In this document: piece after piece, positions 17,812 to 27,122 of the stretch
Numbering within the stretch: position 1 is the stretch's first letter
Layout of the letters: every line of letters starts with the position of its first letter
Source: Burkholderia territorii
GTDB taxonomy: Bacteria; Pseudomonadota; Gammaproteobacteria; Burkholderiales; Burkholderiaceae
NCBI RefSeq assembly: GCF_902833055.1
Contig: NZ_CADFEJ010000001.1
Span: 186,001 to 250,000 of the forward strand
Direction of reading: 5' to 3'
Length of the DNA stretch: 64,000 bases
Program-made: the position numbers and the translations under genes
The notes under the pieces: generated by a model
What the model was told of the DNA's origin: nothing
Seen by the model: the letters and a program-made list of their open reading frames with translations, nothing else
Databases searched by the model: none

Positions 17812-18381
17812 TTACGCCTCGAACGCCAGCCACGCATGCGCGATGCTCGCATGCGCGGATGACGTGACGCCGAACATCGCGGCAAGGCCCGCGACCCAGA
17901 ATGCGAGCATCGCAGGGCGTGCGTCGTCGGCTTCGACCGCGAGCGGGCCGACCAGCGCGGCGATCGAATGCGAGCGCCACAGCAGCAGCACGAACAGCGT
18001 GCAGCCGATCGCCATTGCAACGAAGAACATGAACAGCGCGACCGTCGAGCGTCGCGTGAACGGCACGCGGTGATGACGCTGGTTCGTCGCAACGATCGCC
18101 AGGCCGTTCGCGACCGGCACGATCGCGATCGCGAGCGTCCAGAACAGCGGCTGATCGCTCGACGCATTGATCAGCAGCAGCGTGCCGATCGTCCAGGTCG
18201 GCGGCGCCAGCAGCGTGAGCACGCACCACGACAGCAGCTGCCACGCGAGCCACGGTGCGCGCCAGCGCAACGGCCGGCGCGGCATGGCGTGACCGGCGGC
18301 GGCGTGCAGCGGGTTCGGCGGCGCGGCGGTGCCGGACAGCCTTCCGGCGAGCCAGCGTACGAGCATCGTGGCAAATGACAT
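17812..18381 (-). CDS. unknown polytopic membrane protein upstream of gspK
   Basis: This 189-residue protein has about four membrane segments (WLAWQLLSWCVLTLLAPP, FWTLAIAIVPVANGLAIVA, VALFMFFVAMAIGCTLFVLL, and a last one near FWVAGLAAMFGV). I do not recognise a family. GAGG lies about 8 nt before the ATG at 18381. Its stop codon is 33 bp from the gspK start on the same strand, so a secretion-related membrane role is possible but unproven. It is too short and too hydrophobic to be GspL or GspM. Confidence 0.7.
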   Translation of the reverse strand: MSFATMLVRWLAGRLSGTAAPPNPLHAAAGHAMPRRPLRWRAPWLAWQLLSWCVLTLLAPPTWTIGTLLLINASSDQPLFWTLAIAIVPVANGLAIVATNQRHHRVPFTRRSTVALFMFFVAMAIGCTLFVLLLWRSHSIAALVGPLAVEADDARPAMLAFWVAGLAAMFGVTSSAHASIAHAWLAFEA

Positions 18382-19216
18382 GGATCGGACCTCGTCGTCG
18401 ACGTGTTTTTCTCATTAGTTAGGACGGAACGGGCCGCGCGAAACCGCAGGTTTTCGTGATGTCCGTGCGCTTGCCGCACGGCGACAGCGCCGGTCGTCCC
18501 GCGTAAACGATATCGGGCCGGTGGTCGCACCCGGTTTCGTGAATAACTTCAGCGCAATGTCACAAAAACTTCCCGGTACAAACCCGACGATTGTCGGGCC
18601 GCCCGCAGGCGCATCTCGATTCGCGCGCTACGCGTCGGGCGGCCAACACGTTTGCCGGTGACGCACGCAAGTGCAACGCCGTAGAGCCGTTACGGCCGTG
18701 CAGGCGATACGCACACGAAACGGGGGCCACGCACATTCCTGTACGGCATCCCGCGCGAGCGCGCGCGGGTTTCCGCCGTGCGCGCATTGCAGGCCGCATG
18801 CCCTTGGCGTCGCGCGGGTGGTCCGCGCAAAAAAGTTTGCGGCAATGCGTGCTTCGTTCCGTCTAGGTAGGTGAGAGCGGCAAGCAGGTGTGCCGCGCGA
18901 GATCGCCGCGTGTTTGCGTCCGACGCAGCGGTGTCGGCGATTGCGGGTTTTCCGACGACGTTTCGTCCTTTCCGGTAGACACGGTCAAGCCTGTCCGAAC
19001 AGCGCTCCCGTTATCGCGGCATGGCGGCGAACACGCGAACGGCGCATCGATCGTAGCGACGGATGCCGGTGATGCAAATCGAGGAAGCGCATCACGCGGA
19101 TCATGATAAGGATGGCGAATAAATCGTCATCAAAGTGAAACAGGCATTTGATAGCGGGGCGGCCGCTCGTGCAGCGCGGCCGTCCGGCGATCCGGAACAA
19201 CAAAGGGGAATGGCGC
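18382..19216. other. long intergenic region before the TpsB operon
   Basis: This 835-bp divergent gap separates the gspK-side operon (minus) from tpsB (plus). No open frame in it has convincing codon bias or a ribosome site. It contains two PHO-box-like elements: ACTTCAG-CGCA-ATGTCAC at 18546-18563, too far from tpsB to be its main promoter, and the better placed one at 19124, listed separately. The stretch 19101-19150 is locally AT-rich, as expected for a promoter. Confidence 0.5.
19124..19141 (+). promoter_or_regulatory. candidate PHO box upstream of tpsB
   Basis: TCGTCAT-CAAA-GTGAAAC matches 5 of 7 and about 4 of 7 bases of the two CTGTCAT half-sites with an A-rich spacer. It lies 76 bp before the tpsB start codon in an AT-rich patch. 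No good -10 is visible at the expected distance. It is a weak candidate, noted because two other operon starts in this locus have similar elements. Confidence 0.25.
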
Positions 19217-20881
19217 ATGCCGCCGAGAGTAGACCGCAAGTCACGCGAACGATGGCGGCTGAAATGCCGATGTCTGGCCTGCGCCGTGCTGGCCGGAGGG
19301 CTGTGCGTCGCATCGGGCGTCCGCGCGCAGGAAGCCGCGGCGACGCCGGCCGCAAATGCCGCGGCGTCGGGATCGTCGGCGCCGCAGACGTTCGACGTGA
19401 ACGCGTTCGTCGTGCGCGGCAACACGACGCTGCCGACGCTCGAGATCGAGAAGGCCGTCTATCCGTTCGAAGGGCCGGGCCGTACGCTCGCCGACGTGAA
19501 TGCGGCGCGCGACGCGCTGCAGAAGGCCTATCAGGAGCGCGGCTACCAGTCGGTCGTCGTCGAGCTGCCGCAGCAACAGGTGAAGAACGGCGTGATCCTG
19601 CTGCAGGTGACCGAGGCGAAGGTGGGCAGGCTGCGCGTCGAGGGCGCGCAATACAACTCGCCGCAAAACATCCGCGACGCGGTGCCCGCACTCGCCGAAG
19701 GCAAGGTGCCCGACTTCAACGAGGCGCAGCAGCAGCTTACCGACCTGAACCGTTCGGCGGACCGCCAGGTGATTCCGGTGCTCAAGCCGGGCGCGATGCC
19801 GCAGACGGTCGACGTCGATCTCAAGGTCGACGATCACAGCCCGTTGCACGGCACGCTCGAGCTGAACAACGACAACAGCCCCGGCACGTCGACGCTGCGC
19901 ACGAGCGCAAGCCTCAGCTATGCGAACCTCTGGCAGCTCGGTCACGTGATTTCCGGCACCTACGTGATCGCCCCGCAGCACCCGAACGATGCGCGCGTGT
20001 ACGCGTTCTCGTATCTCGCGCCGATCAAGGACACGCGCTGGAGCTTCCTCGCCACCGTCGTGCACTCGGACAGCAACGTCGCATCGGTCGGCGGCACCAA
20101 CGTGCTCGGCAAGGGCACGACCTACGGCTTCACCGCGATCTACGCGCTGCCCGCGTCGGACACTTACGCGCACTCGGTCAGCATCGAGATCGACCGCAAG
20201 CATTACGACGAGAACGTGAGCCTGGTGGGCCAGACGTCCACCGCGCCGCTGACCTACGTGCCGGTGACGTTCTCGTACAACGGCCAGCTGAGCCTGAAGA
20301 ACTCGCAGACGTCGTTCTCCGCGTCGCTGACCACCAACATCCGCGGCCTCGGCAGCGACTGGGGCGCGTGGGACAACAAGCGCTACAACGCGACGCCGGA
20401 TTTCGTGTACGGCAAGTTCGACGTCAACCATACGCAGCGTTTCGCGAACGACATGCAGGCCAACGCGCATGTGAGCGCTCAGATTTCGAACTCGCCGCTG
20501 GTCTCGAGCGAGCAGTTCGCGGCCGGCGGGATGAACAGCGTGCGCGGCTACATGCAGGCGGAAGACACGGCCGACAGCGGCGTGATCGCGTCGCTGGAGC
20601 TGCGCAGCCCGTCGCTGTCGAAGTGGCTCGGCGGCGCCGTCGGCAGCCGCGTGAACGAGTGGCGGTTCCACGCGTTCTTCGATGCCGCGCATCTGTGGCT
20701 GCTCAGCCCGCTGCCGGAGCAGACGTCGCGCTTCAACTTGATGAGCGTCGGCGTCGGCACGCGACTGCAGCTGATGAAGTACGCCAGCGCGGACTTCGAG
20801 GCCGGCTGGCCGTTGAAGGCGGGCGTCTATACGCGGCAGTACAGCCCGCGCTTCGATTTCTACGTACGGCTGGGGTTCTGA
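19217..20881 (+). CDS. TpsB/ShlB-FhaC family two-partner secretion transporter
   Basis: This 554-residue outer-membrane transporter has a signal peptide (CLACAVLAGGLCVASGVRAQ). A POTRA_2 region covers about residues 55-130 (VRGNTTLPTLEIEKAVYPFE) and a ShlB/FhaC linker and 16-strand barrel region runs to the C-terminal Phe (FDFYVRLGF), the standard outer-membrane signature. It would export the TpsA exoprotein encoded at the left of the window. AAAGGGGAA lies 8 nt before the ATG at 19217; the frame is open for another 23 codons upstream without plausible sequence. It is the first gene of a long operon with Ton-system genes. Partner genes of TPS systems are usually adjacent; here about 13 kb separates them. 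Confidence 0.92.
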   Translation: MPPRVDRKSRERWRLKCRCLACAVLAGGLCVASGVRAQEAAATPAANAAASGSSAPQTFDVNAFVVRGNTTLPTLEIEKAVYPFEGPGRTLADVNAARDALQKAYQERGYQSVVVELPQQQVKNGVILLQVTEAKVGRLRVEGAQYNSPQNIRDAVPALAEGKVPDFNEAQQQLTDLNRSADRQVIPVLKPGAMPQTVDVDLKVDDHSPLHGTLELNNDNSPGTSTLRTSASLSYANLWQLGHVISGTYVIAPQHPNDARVYAFSYLAPIKDTRWSFLATVVHSDSNVASVGGTNVLGKGTTYGFTAIYALPASDTYAHSVSIEIDRKHYDENVSLVGQTSTAPLTYVPVTFSYNGQLSLKNSQTSFSASLTTNIRGLGSDWGAWDNKRYNATPDFVYGKFDVNHTQRFANDMQANAHVSAQISNSPLVSSEQFAAGGMNSVRGYMQAEDTADSGVIASLELRSPSLSKWLGGAVGSRVNEWRFHAFFDAAHLWLLSPLPEQTSRFNLMSVGVGTRLQLMKYASADFEAGWPLKAGVYTRQYSPRFDFYVRLGF

Positions 20882-20948
20882 CGAATTTTTTTTGATCGTG
20901 CCGGGGCGATGCGGCGAGCGCTGCGCCCGCACATTCGGGGAGTGGATC

Positions 20949-22754
20949 GTGAAGCGAGTCTTGTTTTTCCTGTTGGCGGTGATGCTCGGCGTGTTGCCCG
21001 GCATCGCGAACGCATGGTGGCAGAACGACTGGTCGTACCGAAAGGCGATCACGATCGACGCGAGCCCGAAAGGCGCGAACCTCGCGGATTCGGCGGGCCG
21101 CGTGCCGCTGCTGATCCGCCTGCATTCGGGCAACTTCCAGTTCGACGGGCTGGCCGACAACGGCGCCGATATCCGCTTCGTCGCGGCCGACGACAAGACG
21201 CCGCTGAATTACCACGTCGAACAGTACGACCCGGTGCTCGGCGTCGCGCTGATCTGGGTCGACGTGCCGAAGATGCCGGCAAGTGCCGCGGAATCAATCT
21301 GGATGTACTACGGCAACAAGAAGGCGCCGGACGGCGGCAAGCCGGCCGAGACGTTCGATCCCGACTACACGCTCGTCTACCACTTCAACGGCGCGTCGGG
21401 CACGCCGCCGAAGGACATGACCGCGTATGCGAACAACGCGCAGAACGCGACGTTCCGCACGGTCGAGGACGGCATCGTCGGCAAGGGCGCGCGCTTCGAC
21501 GGCAATGCATCGTTGACGCTGCCCGCGAGCCCGTCGCTGAACCTGCCGGCAGGCGGCAGCTTCACGTTCAGCGCGTGGGTCAAGCCGGCCGCGCTCGCGA
21601 CGAATGCGCTGCTCTACAGCCGCCGTGACGGCGCCAACGCGCTGCTGATCGGCCTCGACAACGGCGTACCGTTCGCGCAAGTCGACGGCGCGGCCGGCAG
21701 CGCGGCGCCGGTGCGCACGCCGGCCGCGTCGCCGGTCGCCGCGAACCAGTGGACGTACGTCGCGGTGACGGCCGACGGCAAGAACCTGACCGTCTACGTA
21801 AACGGCAAGCAGGCCGCGCAGGTCGCGGCAGCACTGCCCGCGCTGAACGGCGTGGCGACGGTCGGCGCCGATGCAGCGGGTGCACCGGCGGGCTTCGCCG
21901 CGTACACGGGCACGCTCGACGAACTGCGGCTGTCGAAGATCGCGCGTTCGCCCGCCGCGCTCGCGGTCGATGCACTGGCCCAGGGCTCGGAATCGAAGCT
22001 GGTCGCTTACGGCGCCGACGAAAAGCAATCGGGTTTCGGCTTCGGTTACTTCGGCGTGATCGTGCAGTCGGTGACCGTCGACGCGTGGGTCGTGATCACG
22101 ATCCTGCTCGGCATGGCGCTCGTGTCGTGGATCGTGATGTGGACCAAGGCGCGCTACGTCGGCACGGTCGACAAGGCGAACCAGTATTTCGTGCAGCGCT
22201 TTCGCGAAGTGGCGGGGCGCCATCTGGTCGGTCTCGCGCATGTCGACGAGGCGAGCGCCGAAGGGCGCCGGCTGTATCAGTCGTCGCTGTACCGGCTCTA
22301 CAAGGCCGGCGTGCACGAGATCCACAGCCGCGTGGACGGCAACGGCCGCACCGTGATCACGAGCGAGTCGATCGAGGCGATCCGCGCGTCGATGGACGCG
22401 ACGCTCGTGCGCGAGAACCAGCAGCTGTCGAAATCGATGGTTCTGCTGACCATCGCGATCTCGGGCGGCCCGTTCCTCGGCCTGCTCGGCACCGTGGTCG
22501 GCGTGATGATCACGTTCGCGGCGATCGCGGCAGCCGGCGACGTGAACGTGAACGCGATCGCCCCGGGTATCGCGGCCGCGCTGCTCGCGACCGTCACCGG
22601 CCTGTTCGTCGCGATTCCCGCGCTGTTCGGCTACAACTACCTGCTGATCCGCAACAAGAACGTGACCGCGAACATGCAGGTGTTCGTCGACGAATTCGTC
22701 ACGCGCCTCGCCGAAGCGCATCGCGCGCCGGATCACGCGGTGCTGGCCGACTGA
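20949..22754 (+). CDS. DUF2341-LamG-ExbB/MotA proton-channel fusion
   Basis: This 601-residue fusion starts with GTG at 20949, 7 nt after GGGGAG. A signal peptide (1-22) is followed by a DUF2341 domain (about 55-130, WVDVPKMPASAAESIWMYYG) and a LamG/concanavalin-like domain (about 170-335, AYTGTLDELRLSKIARSPAA). A membrane helix follows near 380-400 (AWVVITILLGMALVSWIVMW). The C-terminal MotA/TolQ/ExbB proton-channel domain has GGPFLGLLGTVVGVMITFAA near 515 and a last helix LLATVTGLFVAIPALFGYNY. It would pair with the ExbD gene 20 bp downstream and energise the TonB encoded next. The large periplasmic carbohydrate-binding-like extension is unusual for ExbB and may sense or bind glycans; that part is inference. 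Confidence 0.88.
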   Translation: MKRVLFFLLAVMLGVLPGIANAWWQNDWSYRKAITIDASPKGANLADSAGRVPLLIRLHSGNFQFDGLADNGADIRFVAADDKTPLNYHVEQYDPVLGVALIWVDVPKMPASAAESIWMYYGNKKAPDGGKPAETFDPDYTLVYHFNGASGTPPKDMTAYANNAQNATFRTVEDGIVGKGARFDGNASLTLPASPSLNLPAGGSFTFSAWVKPAALATNALLYSRRDGANALLIGLDNGVPFAQVDGAAGSAAPVRTPAASPVAANQWTYVAVTADGKNLTVYVNGKQAAQVAAALPALNGVATVGADAAGAPAGFAAYTGTLDELRLSKIARSPAALAVDALAQGSESKLVAYGADEKQSGFGFGYFGVIVQSVTVDAWVVITILLGMALVSWIVMWTKARYVGTVDKANQYFVQRFREVAGRHLVGLAHVDEASAEGRRLYQSSLYRLYKAGVHEIHSRVDGNGRTVITSESIEAIRASMDATLVRENQQLSKSMVLLTIAISGGPFLGLLGTVVGVMITFAAIAAAGDVNVNAIAPGIAAALLATVTGLFVAIPALFGYNYLLIRNKNVTANMQVFVDEFVTRLAEAHRAPDHAVLAD

Positions 22755-22773
22755 ACGCACGCAGGAGACCACC

Positions 22774-23184
22774 ATGCAGGTTCAGGACGACGACAAGCCG
22801 TACGACGACATCAACATCACGCCGATGCTCGACCTCGCGTACGTGCTGCTGATCATCTTCATCATCATGACGACCGCGTCGGTGCAGGGCATCAAGGTCG
22901 ATCTGCCGAAGGCGAGCTCGTCGGCGAGCCTCGCGAAGCCGAAGACGAAGGCGATCACCGTGGCCGATTCGGGCCAGGTATTCCTCGACGCGTACCCGGT
23001 GACGATGGACGAACTCGAGAGCCGGCTGCGCACCGAGAAGGCGAGCAATCCGGAATTCCCGATCGTGCTGAAGGGCGACGCGGCCGTGCAGTACCAGAAG
23101 GTCATGGACGTGCTCGACCTGCTGCGCCGCCTCGATCTGTCGCAGGTCGGCCTCGTGACCGGCAAGGCGAAGCAGGGCGGCTAG
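22774..23184 (+). CDS. exbD: ExbD/TolR family biopolymer transport protein
   Basis: This 136-residue ExbD/TolR protein has a short cytoplasmic N-terminus with the NITPMLDLAYVLLIIFIIMT helix (about 15-34) carrying the conserved membrane Asp used for proton coupling. A periplasmic domain ends in a VMDVLDLLRRLDLSQVGLVT segment. CAGGAGAC lies about 9 nt before the ATG. It works with the upstream ExbB-type fusion and the downstream TonB protein, the genes being spaced 4-20 bp apart. The set is dedicated to this locus rather than to iron uptake, since no TonB-dependent receptor is nearby. Confidence 0.93.
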   Translation: MQVQDDDKPYDDINITPMLDLAYVLLIIFIIMTTASVQGIKVDLPKASSSASLAKPKTKAITVADSGQVFLDAYPVTMDELESRLRTEKASNPEFPIVLKGDAAVQYQKVMDVLDLLRRLDLSQVGLVTGKAKQGG

Positions 23185-23188
23185 CGCG

Positions 23189-23887
23189 ATGGAAATGACC
23201 TACAACGGCGGCCCGCCTGACAAGGGCCCCGGCCGCTACGTGAAGCCCGTCGCGATCGCGCTCGTGCTGGCGGCGCTCGCCGCGCTGATCTGGCATTTCG
23301 CGGGCGATACGGCGGGCGTGAAGCGCGCAAGCGCGCCGCAGGTGACGACGGTGATTCCGTTGCCGCCGCCGCCTCCGCCGCCACCGAAGAAGCCGCCGCC
23401 GGAGAAGGTGAAGGAAGAGGTCAAGACGCCGGTCGAGCGGCCGACGATCGCACCGAAGCCGTCCGAGGCGCCGAAGCCGTCGGACAACCAGCCGAAGCAG
23501 ATGACGATGAACGCGCCGGCTCAGGCCGGCACCGACAGCTTCAACATCGGCGCGGGCGACGGCTCGGGGATGGTCGGCAGCGGCGGAGGCGGCAAGTTCG
23601 GCAATGCGAGCTACGCGCAGTACATGGTGTACGTGCTGCAGCGCGCGATCGAGCAGGACAAGGGCGTGCAGGAAGCCGGCGGTGCGCGTTTCGCGGGCAG
23701 CCTGAACCTGTGGATGGACGCGTCCGGACGCATCACGAAGGTGACGGTTGCGCAATCGACCGGCGACGCGAAGATCGATGCGGCGGTGGTCGCGGCGGTC
23801 GAGTCGCTCGGGCGGGTCGACGAGGCGCCGCCGCCCTCGACCGCGTATCCGGTGCTCGTCAGGCTGCAGGGGCGCAAGCCGGCATGA
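23189..23887 (+). CDS. TonB-family energy transducer
   Basis: This 232-residue TonB-like protein has a cytoplasmic N-terminus of about 18 residues and one membrane helix (VKPVAIALVLAALAALIWHF, about 18-37). A proline-rich periplasmic spacer follows (a run of eight Pro near 60, then PKKPPPEKVKEEVKTPVERP). The C-terminal TonB_C domain covers about 150-229 (FAGSLNLWMDASGRITKVTV). It is expected to transmit proton-motive force from the ExbB/ExbD pair to an outer-membrane partner. Likely partners here are the TpsB transporter or the Porin_5 protein, since no classical TonB-dependent receptor is encoded in the window. It lies 4 bp after exbD. Confidence 0.9.
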   Translation: MEMTYNGGPPDKGPGRYVKPVAIALVLAALAALIWHFAGDTAGVKRASAPQVTTVIPLPPPPPPPPKKPPPEKVKEEVKTPVERPTIAPKPSEAPKPSDNQPKQMTMNAPAQAGTDSFNIGAGDGSGMVGSGGGGKFGNASYAQYMVYVLQRAIEQDKGVQEAGGARFAGSLNLWMDASGRITKVTVAQSTGDAKIDAAVVAAVESLGRVDEAPPPSTAYPVLVRLQGRKPA

Positions 23888-23979
23888 CGTACCGCGCGCG
23901 AATGGCGAATGAATCCACGGGGCAGGTCCGTCGCACGGATGCTGCCGGAAAAGAAACGGAAATTGTTTGGAGTGCTTCG

Positions 23980-25794
23980 ATGATTCACAAGATGAACGGA
24001 CGGGGTGCGGTGCCCCGCAGCGGGGCGCTGCCCGTGCGCCTGTCGCGCGTCGGCGCGGCGGTGCTGACGCTCGGGTTCGCGTGCGCGTCCGCCGCGCACG
24101 GCCAGTCGCTCGACGCGCAGGCCGCGTCGGGCAAGGCCGCGCCGACGGAGAGCGTGGTGATCAACCTGATCAACCTGCTCGTCAAGCGCGGCGTGCTTAC
24201 GCAGCAGAACGCGAACGAGCTGATCGCCGAGGCGCGTACCGAAGCCGTGCAGGCGCGCGCCGCGCGTGGCTCGGGCGCGGCGGTCGTGGCCGGCACGGGC
24301 GTGGTCAACCCGCCGACGCAGCCGGGCGACGTCGCGGTGCCGTACGTGCCGCAGCTCGTGCGCGACCAGATCCGCGACCAGGTGAAGCAGGAGGTGATCG
24401 CGCAGGCGAAGGCCGAGAACTGGGCGCAGCCGAACACGTTCCCCGACTGGGTGTCGCGCATCAAGCTCGACGGCGACATGCGCGTGCGCGACGAATATCA
24501 CTTCTACGGCAGCCGCAATGCGAACAACGTGACGAACTTCGCGGCGATCAACCAGGGCGGCGGATTCGACATCAATCCGAACACCAACACGACGCAGCTG
24601 CCGACGCAGAACACCACGCAGAACCGCAACAACCTGCTGCGCTATCGCGCGCGGCTGGGCGTGACGGCGACGCTGTCGGACGACATGATCGCCGGTCTCC
24701 AGCTCGCGAGCGGCAACGACAACGGCCCGGTTTCGACCACGGGAACGGCCGGCGGCGGCTGGGGCAAGAAGAACATCTGGCTGAACAAGGCATTCTTCGC
24801 GTATCGGCCGACGCCGTGGCTGAACCTGACGGCCGGCCGCTTCGACAACCCGTTCTTCAAGTCGGACCTCGTGTTCTCCGACGACCTGATGATGGACGGC
24901 CTCGCCGCGAACCTGCGTCACGCGCTGCCGTGGAATCCGGACGTCACGCTGTTCGGCACGCTCGGCGTGTTTCCGATCCAGTACACGAGCGAGAACTTCC
25001 CGTCCAACAGCACCGACAAGGCCGGCAGCGACACGAAGTGGATGTTCGGCGCGCAGTTCGGCGCCGACTGGAAGATCGACGCGAAGAACCGGTTGCGCGG
25101 CGCGGTTGCGTATTACGACTTCCAGAACATGCGCGGCACGCTGTCGTCGCCGTGCGCGCTGTACCTCGGCGCGACCAGCTGCAGCACCGACAACGAGGCA
25201 CCGGCGTTCATGCAGGGCGGCAACACGCTGATCGCGCTGCGCAACATCGTGCAGAACCCGAACCTCGCCCCGGGGATGACGCCGCAGCCGCAGCTGTTCG
25301 GGCTCGCATACAACTACCGGCTGCTCGACCTGAAGGCGCAGTGGGACACCGTCGTCGCCGATCGCATCAAGCTGCGTCTGGACGGCGAATACGTGCGCAA
25401 CCTCGCGTACAACGACAACAAGGCGTTCGCGGCCGCGTCGCTGCCGGTCAACAACTACGAATCGACGTCGGTGAACGCGACGCGCGCCGATTACCGCAGC
25501 GGTCCGAACGGCTTCCTCGCGAAGGCGACGATCGGCGAGCCGGAGCCGCGCGAGAAGGGCCAGTGGAATTTCTCGATCGCCTACAAGTACCTGCAGCCGG
25601 ACGCCGTGCTCGACGCGTTCAACGATCCGGACTTCCACCTCGGCGGCACCAACGCGCGCGGTTACGTGATCGGCGCCGCGTATGCGGTCGCGCGCGACAC
25701 GTGGGTATCGGCCCGCTACCTGAGCTCGAAGGAAGTGTACGGGCCGCCGGTTTCGATCGACGTGCTGCAGCTCGAGCTCAACGCTCGCTTCTGA
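23980..25794 (+). CDS. Porin_5-type putative outer-membrane porin
   Basis: This 604-residue protein has a signal peptide ending near ASAAHGQ. A helical N-terminal region (VVINLINLLVKRGVLTQQNA) contains residues that could trimerise. A long beta-barrel region then runs to the C-terminal aromatic residue (LELNARF). The motif FPDWVSRIKLDGDMRVRDEY and the TAGRFDNPFF segment are typical of the putative-porin family Porin_5. The ATG at 23980 is preceded by GGAG at 7-8 nt; the frame is open upstream but overlaps the tonB gene. Within a TPS/Ton operon it may be a TonB-energised or TPS-associated channel. The function is not established by the sequence. Confidence 0.8.
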   Translation: MIHKMNGRGAVPRSGALPVRLSRVGAAVLTLGFACASAAHGQSLDAQAASGKAAPTESVVINLINLLVKRGVLTQQNANELIAEARTEAVQARAARGSGAAVVAGTGVVNPPTQPGDVAVPYVPQLVRDQIRDQVKQEVIAQAKAENWAQPNTFPDWVSRIKLDGDMRVRDEYHFYGSRNANNVTNFAAINQGGGFDINPNTNTTQLPTQNTTQNRNNLLRYRARLGVTATLSDDMIAGLQLASGNDNGPVSTTGTAGGGWGKKNIWLNKAFFAYRPTPWLNLTAGRFDNPFFKSDLVFSDDLMMDGLAANLRHALPWNPDVTLFGTLGVFPIQYTSENFPSNSTDKAGSDTKWMFGAQFGADWKIDAKNRLRGAVAYYDFQNMRGTLSSPCALYLGATSCSTDNEAPAFMQGGNTLIALRNIVQNPNLAPGMTPQPQLFGLAYNYRLLDLKAQWDTVVADRIKLRLDGEYVRNLAYNDNKAFAAASLPVNNYESTSVNATRADYRSGPNGFLAKATIGEPEPREKGQWNFSIAYKYLQPDAVLDAFNDPDFHLGGTNARGYVIGAAYAVARDTWVSARYLSSKEVYGPPVSIDVLQLELNARF

Positions 25795-25806
25795 CCGGAG
25801 CCGCGG

Positions 25807-26487
25807 ATGAACACGACCTATCGCACGATGCTCGCGGCCGCGCTGCTGTTCGCGGGCGGCGGCGCGAACGCGCAGAGCATCGAGGACAAGTTGCGCAGCC
25901 AGTTGCGCTCGACCGTGCAGGAGCTGCGCCAACTGCAGGACAACCAGGCGCAATTGCAGGCCGACAAGGCTGCCGCGGAGAAGCAGCGCGACGATGCGCT
26001 TGCGCAGTTGAAGACCGCGCAGGCGCAGCTTGCGTCGGCGCGCGGCGATTCCGGCGCCGAAGCGGCCGCGAAACGCGCGCTCGCGGCGGAGCGGGCGGGG
26101 CGCGAGCAGGATGCGCGCGCGCTTGCGAAGTACAAGGCGTCGTACGAGGACTTGCTCGCCGTGTCGCGTGCGCGCGATGCGCAGCATGCACAGGCGCAGA
26201 AGGACATCGCCGCGCGTGACACGCAACTGAAAACCTGCCAGGCACACAATGCGGAGCTGTATCGCGTCGGCCACGAGATTCTCGACGCATACGAGCATGT
26301 CGGAATCGGCACGTTCTTCGCGTCGCGGCAGCCGTTCGCGCAATCGGCGCGCGTGAAGTACGACGAGATCGCGCAACGCTACGGCGATGCGCTGTATGCG
26401 GGCAAGTACGATCCGGCCGCACGCGTGCCGGCCGCGGCGCCCGCATCGGCAACCGCCGCATCGTCCGCATCCGTGAGTGCGCAGTGA
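25807..26487 (+). CDS. periplasmic coiled-coil protein
   Basis: This 226-residue exported protein has a signal peptide (MLAAALLFAGGGANAQ). A long coiled coil covers about residues 25-150, rich in Gln, Lys, Asp and Ala heptads (VQELRQLQDNQAQLQADKAA). A conserved-looking C-terminal segment (LYRVGHEILDAYEHVGIGTF) is followed by a low-complexity Ala/Pro/Ser tail. I do not recognise a named family. It lies 12 bp after the porin gene and would sit in the periplasm, possibly scaffolding the Ton-energised export machinery. It has a single interior cysteine. Confidence 0.72.
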   Translation: MNTTYRTMLAAALLFAGGGANAQSIEDKLRSQLRSTVQELRQLQDNQAQLQADKAAAEKQRDDALAQLKTAQAQLASARGDSGAEAAAKRALAAERAGREQDARALAKYKASYEDLLAVSRARDAQHAQAQKDIAARDTQLKTCQAHNAELYRVGHEILDAYEHVGIGTFFASRQPFAQSARVKYDEIAQRYGDALYAGKYDPAARVPAAAPASATAASSASVSAQ

Positions 26488-26543
26488 CCCGGCCGCAGCA
26501 AGGCCTTGAACCGATCGATCCGTTGAACACCGGGAAGACAGAC

Positions 26544-27122
26544 ATGCAACACACGCAATCGAATACCGCCGCCGACCGCGCCGCACATGACGCGCCGATC
26601 GAAGCGATCAGCGCGGAACACCTCGCCGATATCCTGCGCCGCGCGGGCTACCGCGTGACCATCGCCGAACAGAACGGCGCGATGCAATTGATGAGCGCGA
26701 GCCAGGGTGTCGGCTTCGCGGTGCGCTTCGGCAATCCGGCCGTCGCACTCGCACCGCAGGACGCCGATGCCGCGGCGCTCCCGTACATCGACTACACGCT
26801 GTCGTGCGTGCTGCAGGTGCAGGGCGACTTGCCGGCGGAACTCGTCGCGAACTGGAACCGCACCAAGCGCTTCGCGCGTCTCGCGAGCCACGGCGCGTTT
26901 CTCGCGCTGGAGATGGACGTGGTGGTCGCGGGCGGTGTATCGGAGCGCCACCTGCGCTCGACGGTCGAGCTGTGGGATCGGTTGATCCAGGAATTCCTGC
27001 TGCACCTGCGCAACCGTCCGGCGATGGCCGAGCAGGAAACGGCGGCCCGCATGGCGGCGGGCGGTGACGCGGCGGCATCGCCCGCCGTCGCGGCACCGGC
27101 CGAGGTCCCGGCGCAGTCATGA
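26544..27122 (+). CDS. YbjN-like cytoplasmic protein
   Basis: This 192-residue soluble protein has the YbjN (putative sensory transduction regulator) fold pattern. AEHLADILRRAGYRVTIAEQ opens the domain, FAVRFGNPAVAL and IDYTLSCVLQVQGD lie in the middle, and WNRTKRFARLASHGAFLALE with FLLHLRN closes it. YbjN proteins are thought to act as chaperone-like regulators. GGGA lies 8 nt before the ATG at 26544; a GTG at 26484 overlapping the previous stop is less likely. It overlaps the next gene by 4 nt (ATGA). The C-terminal ~30 residues are Ala/Pro-rich and disordered. Confidence 0.75.
   Translation: MQHTQSNTAADRAAHDAPIEAISAEHLADILRRAGYRVTIAEQNGAMQLMSASQGVGFAVRFGNPAVALAPQDADAAALPYIDYTLSCVLQVQGDLPAELVANWNRTKRFARLASHGAFLALEMDVVVAGGVSERHLRSTVELWDRLIQEFLLHLRNRPAMAEQETAARMAAGGDAAASPAVAAPAEVPAQS

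Noticed and set aside
18546-18563. PHO-box-like element ACTTCAG-CGCA-ATGTCAC
   Set aside because: More than 650 bp from the tpsB start, on the wrong strand for the gspK-side operon, and without a -10.
19135-20895. 586-codon forward frame overlapping tpsB
   Set aside because: Arg/Ala-rich shadow; the tpsB frame has signal peptide, POTRA and barrel signatures.
23340-23420. CCG-rich run as a simple-sequence repeat
   Set aside because: It encodes the Pro-rich spacer of TonB, an expected coding feature.
23611-26586. 991-codon minus-strand frame opposite the tonB-porin genes
   Set aside because: No motif, Arg/Val-rich antisense composition, no ribosome site.
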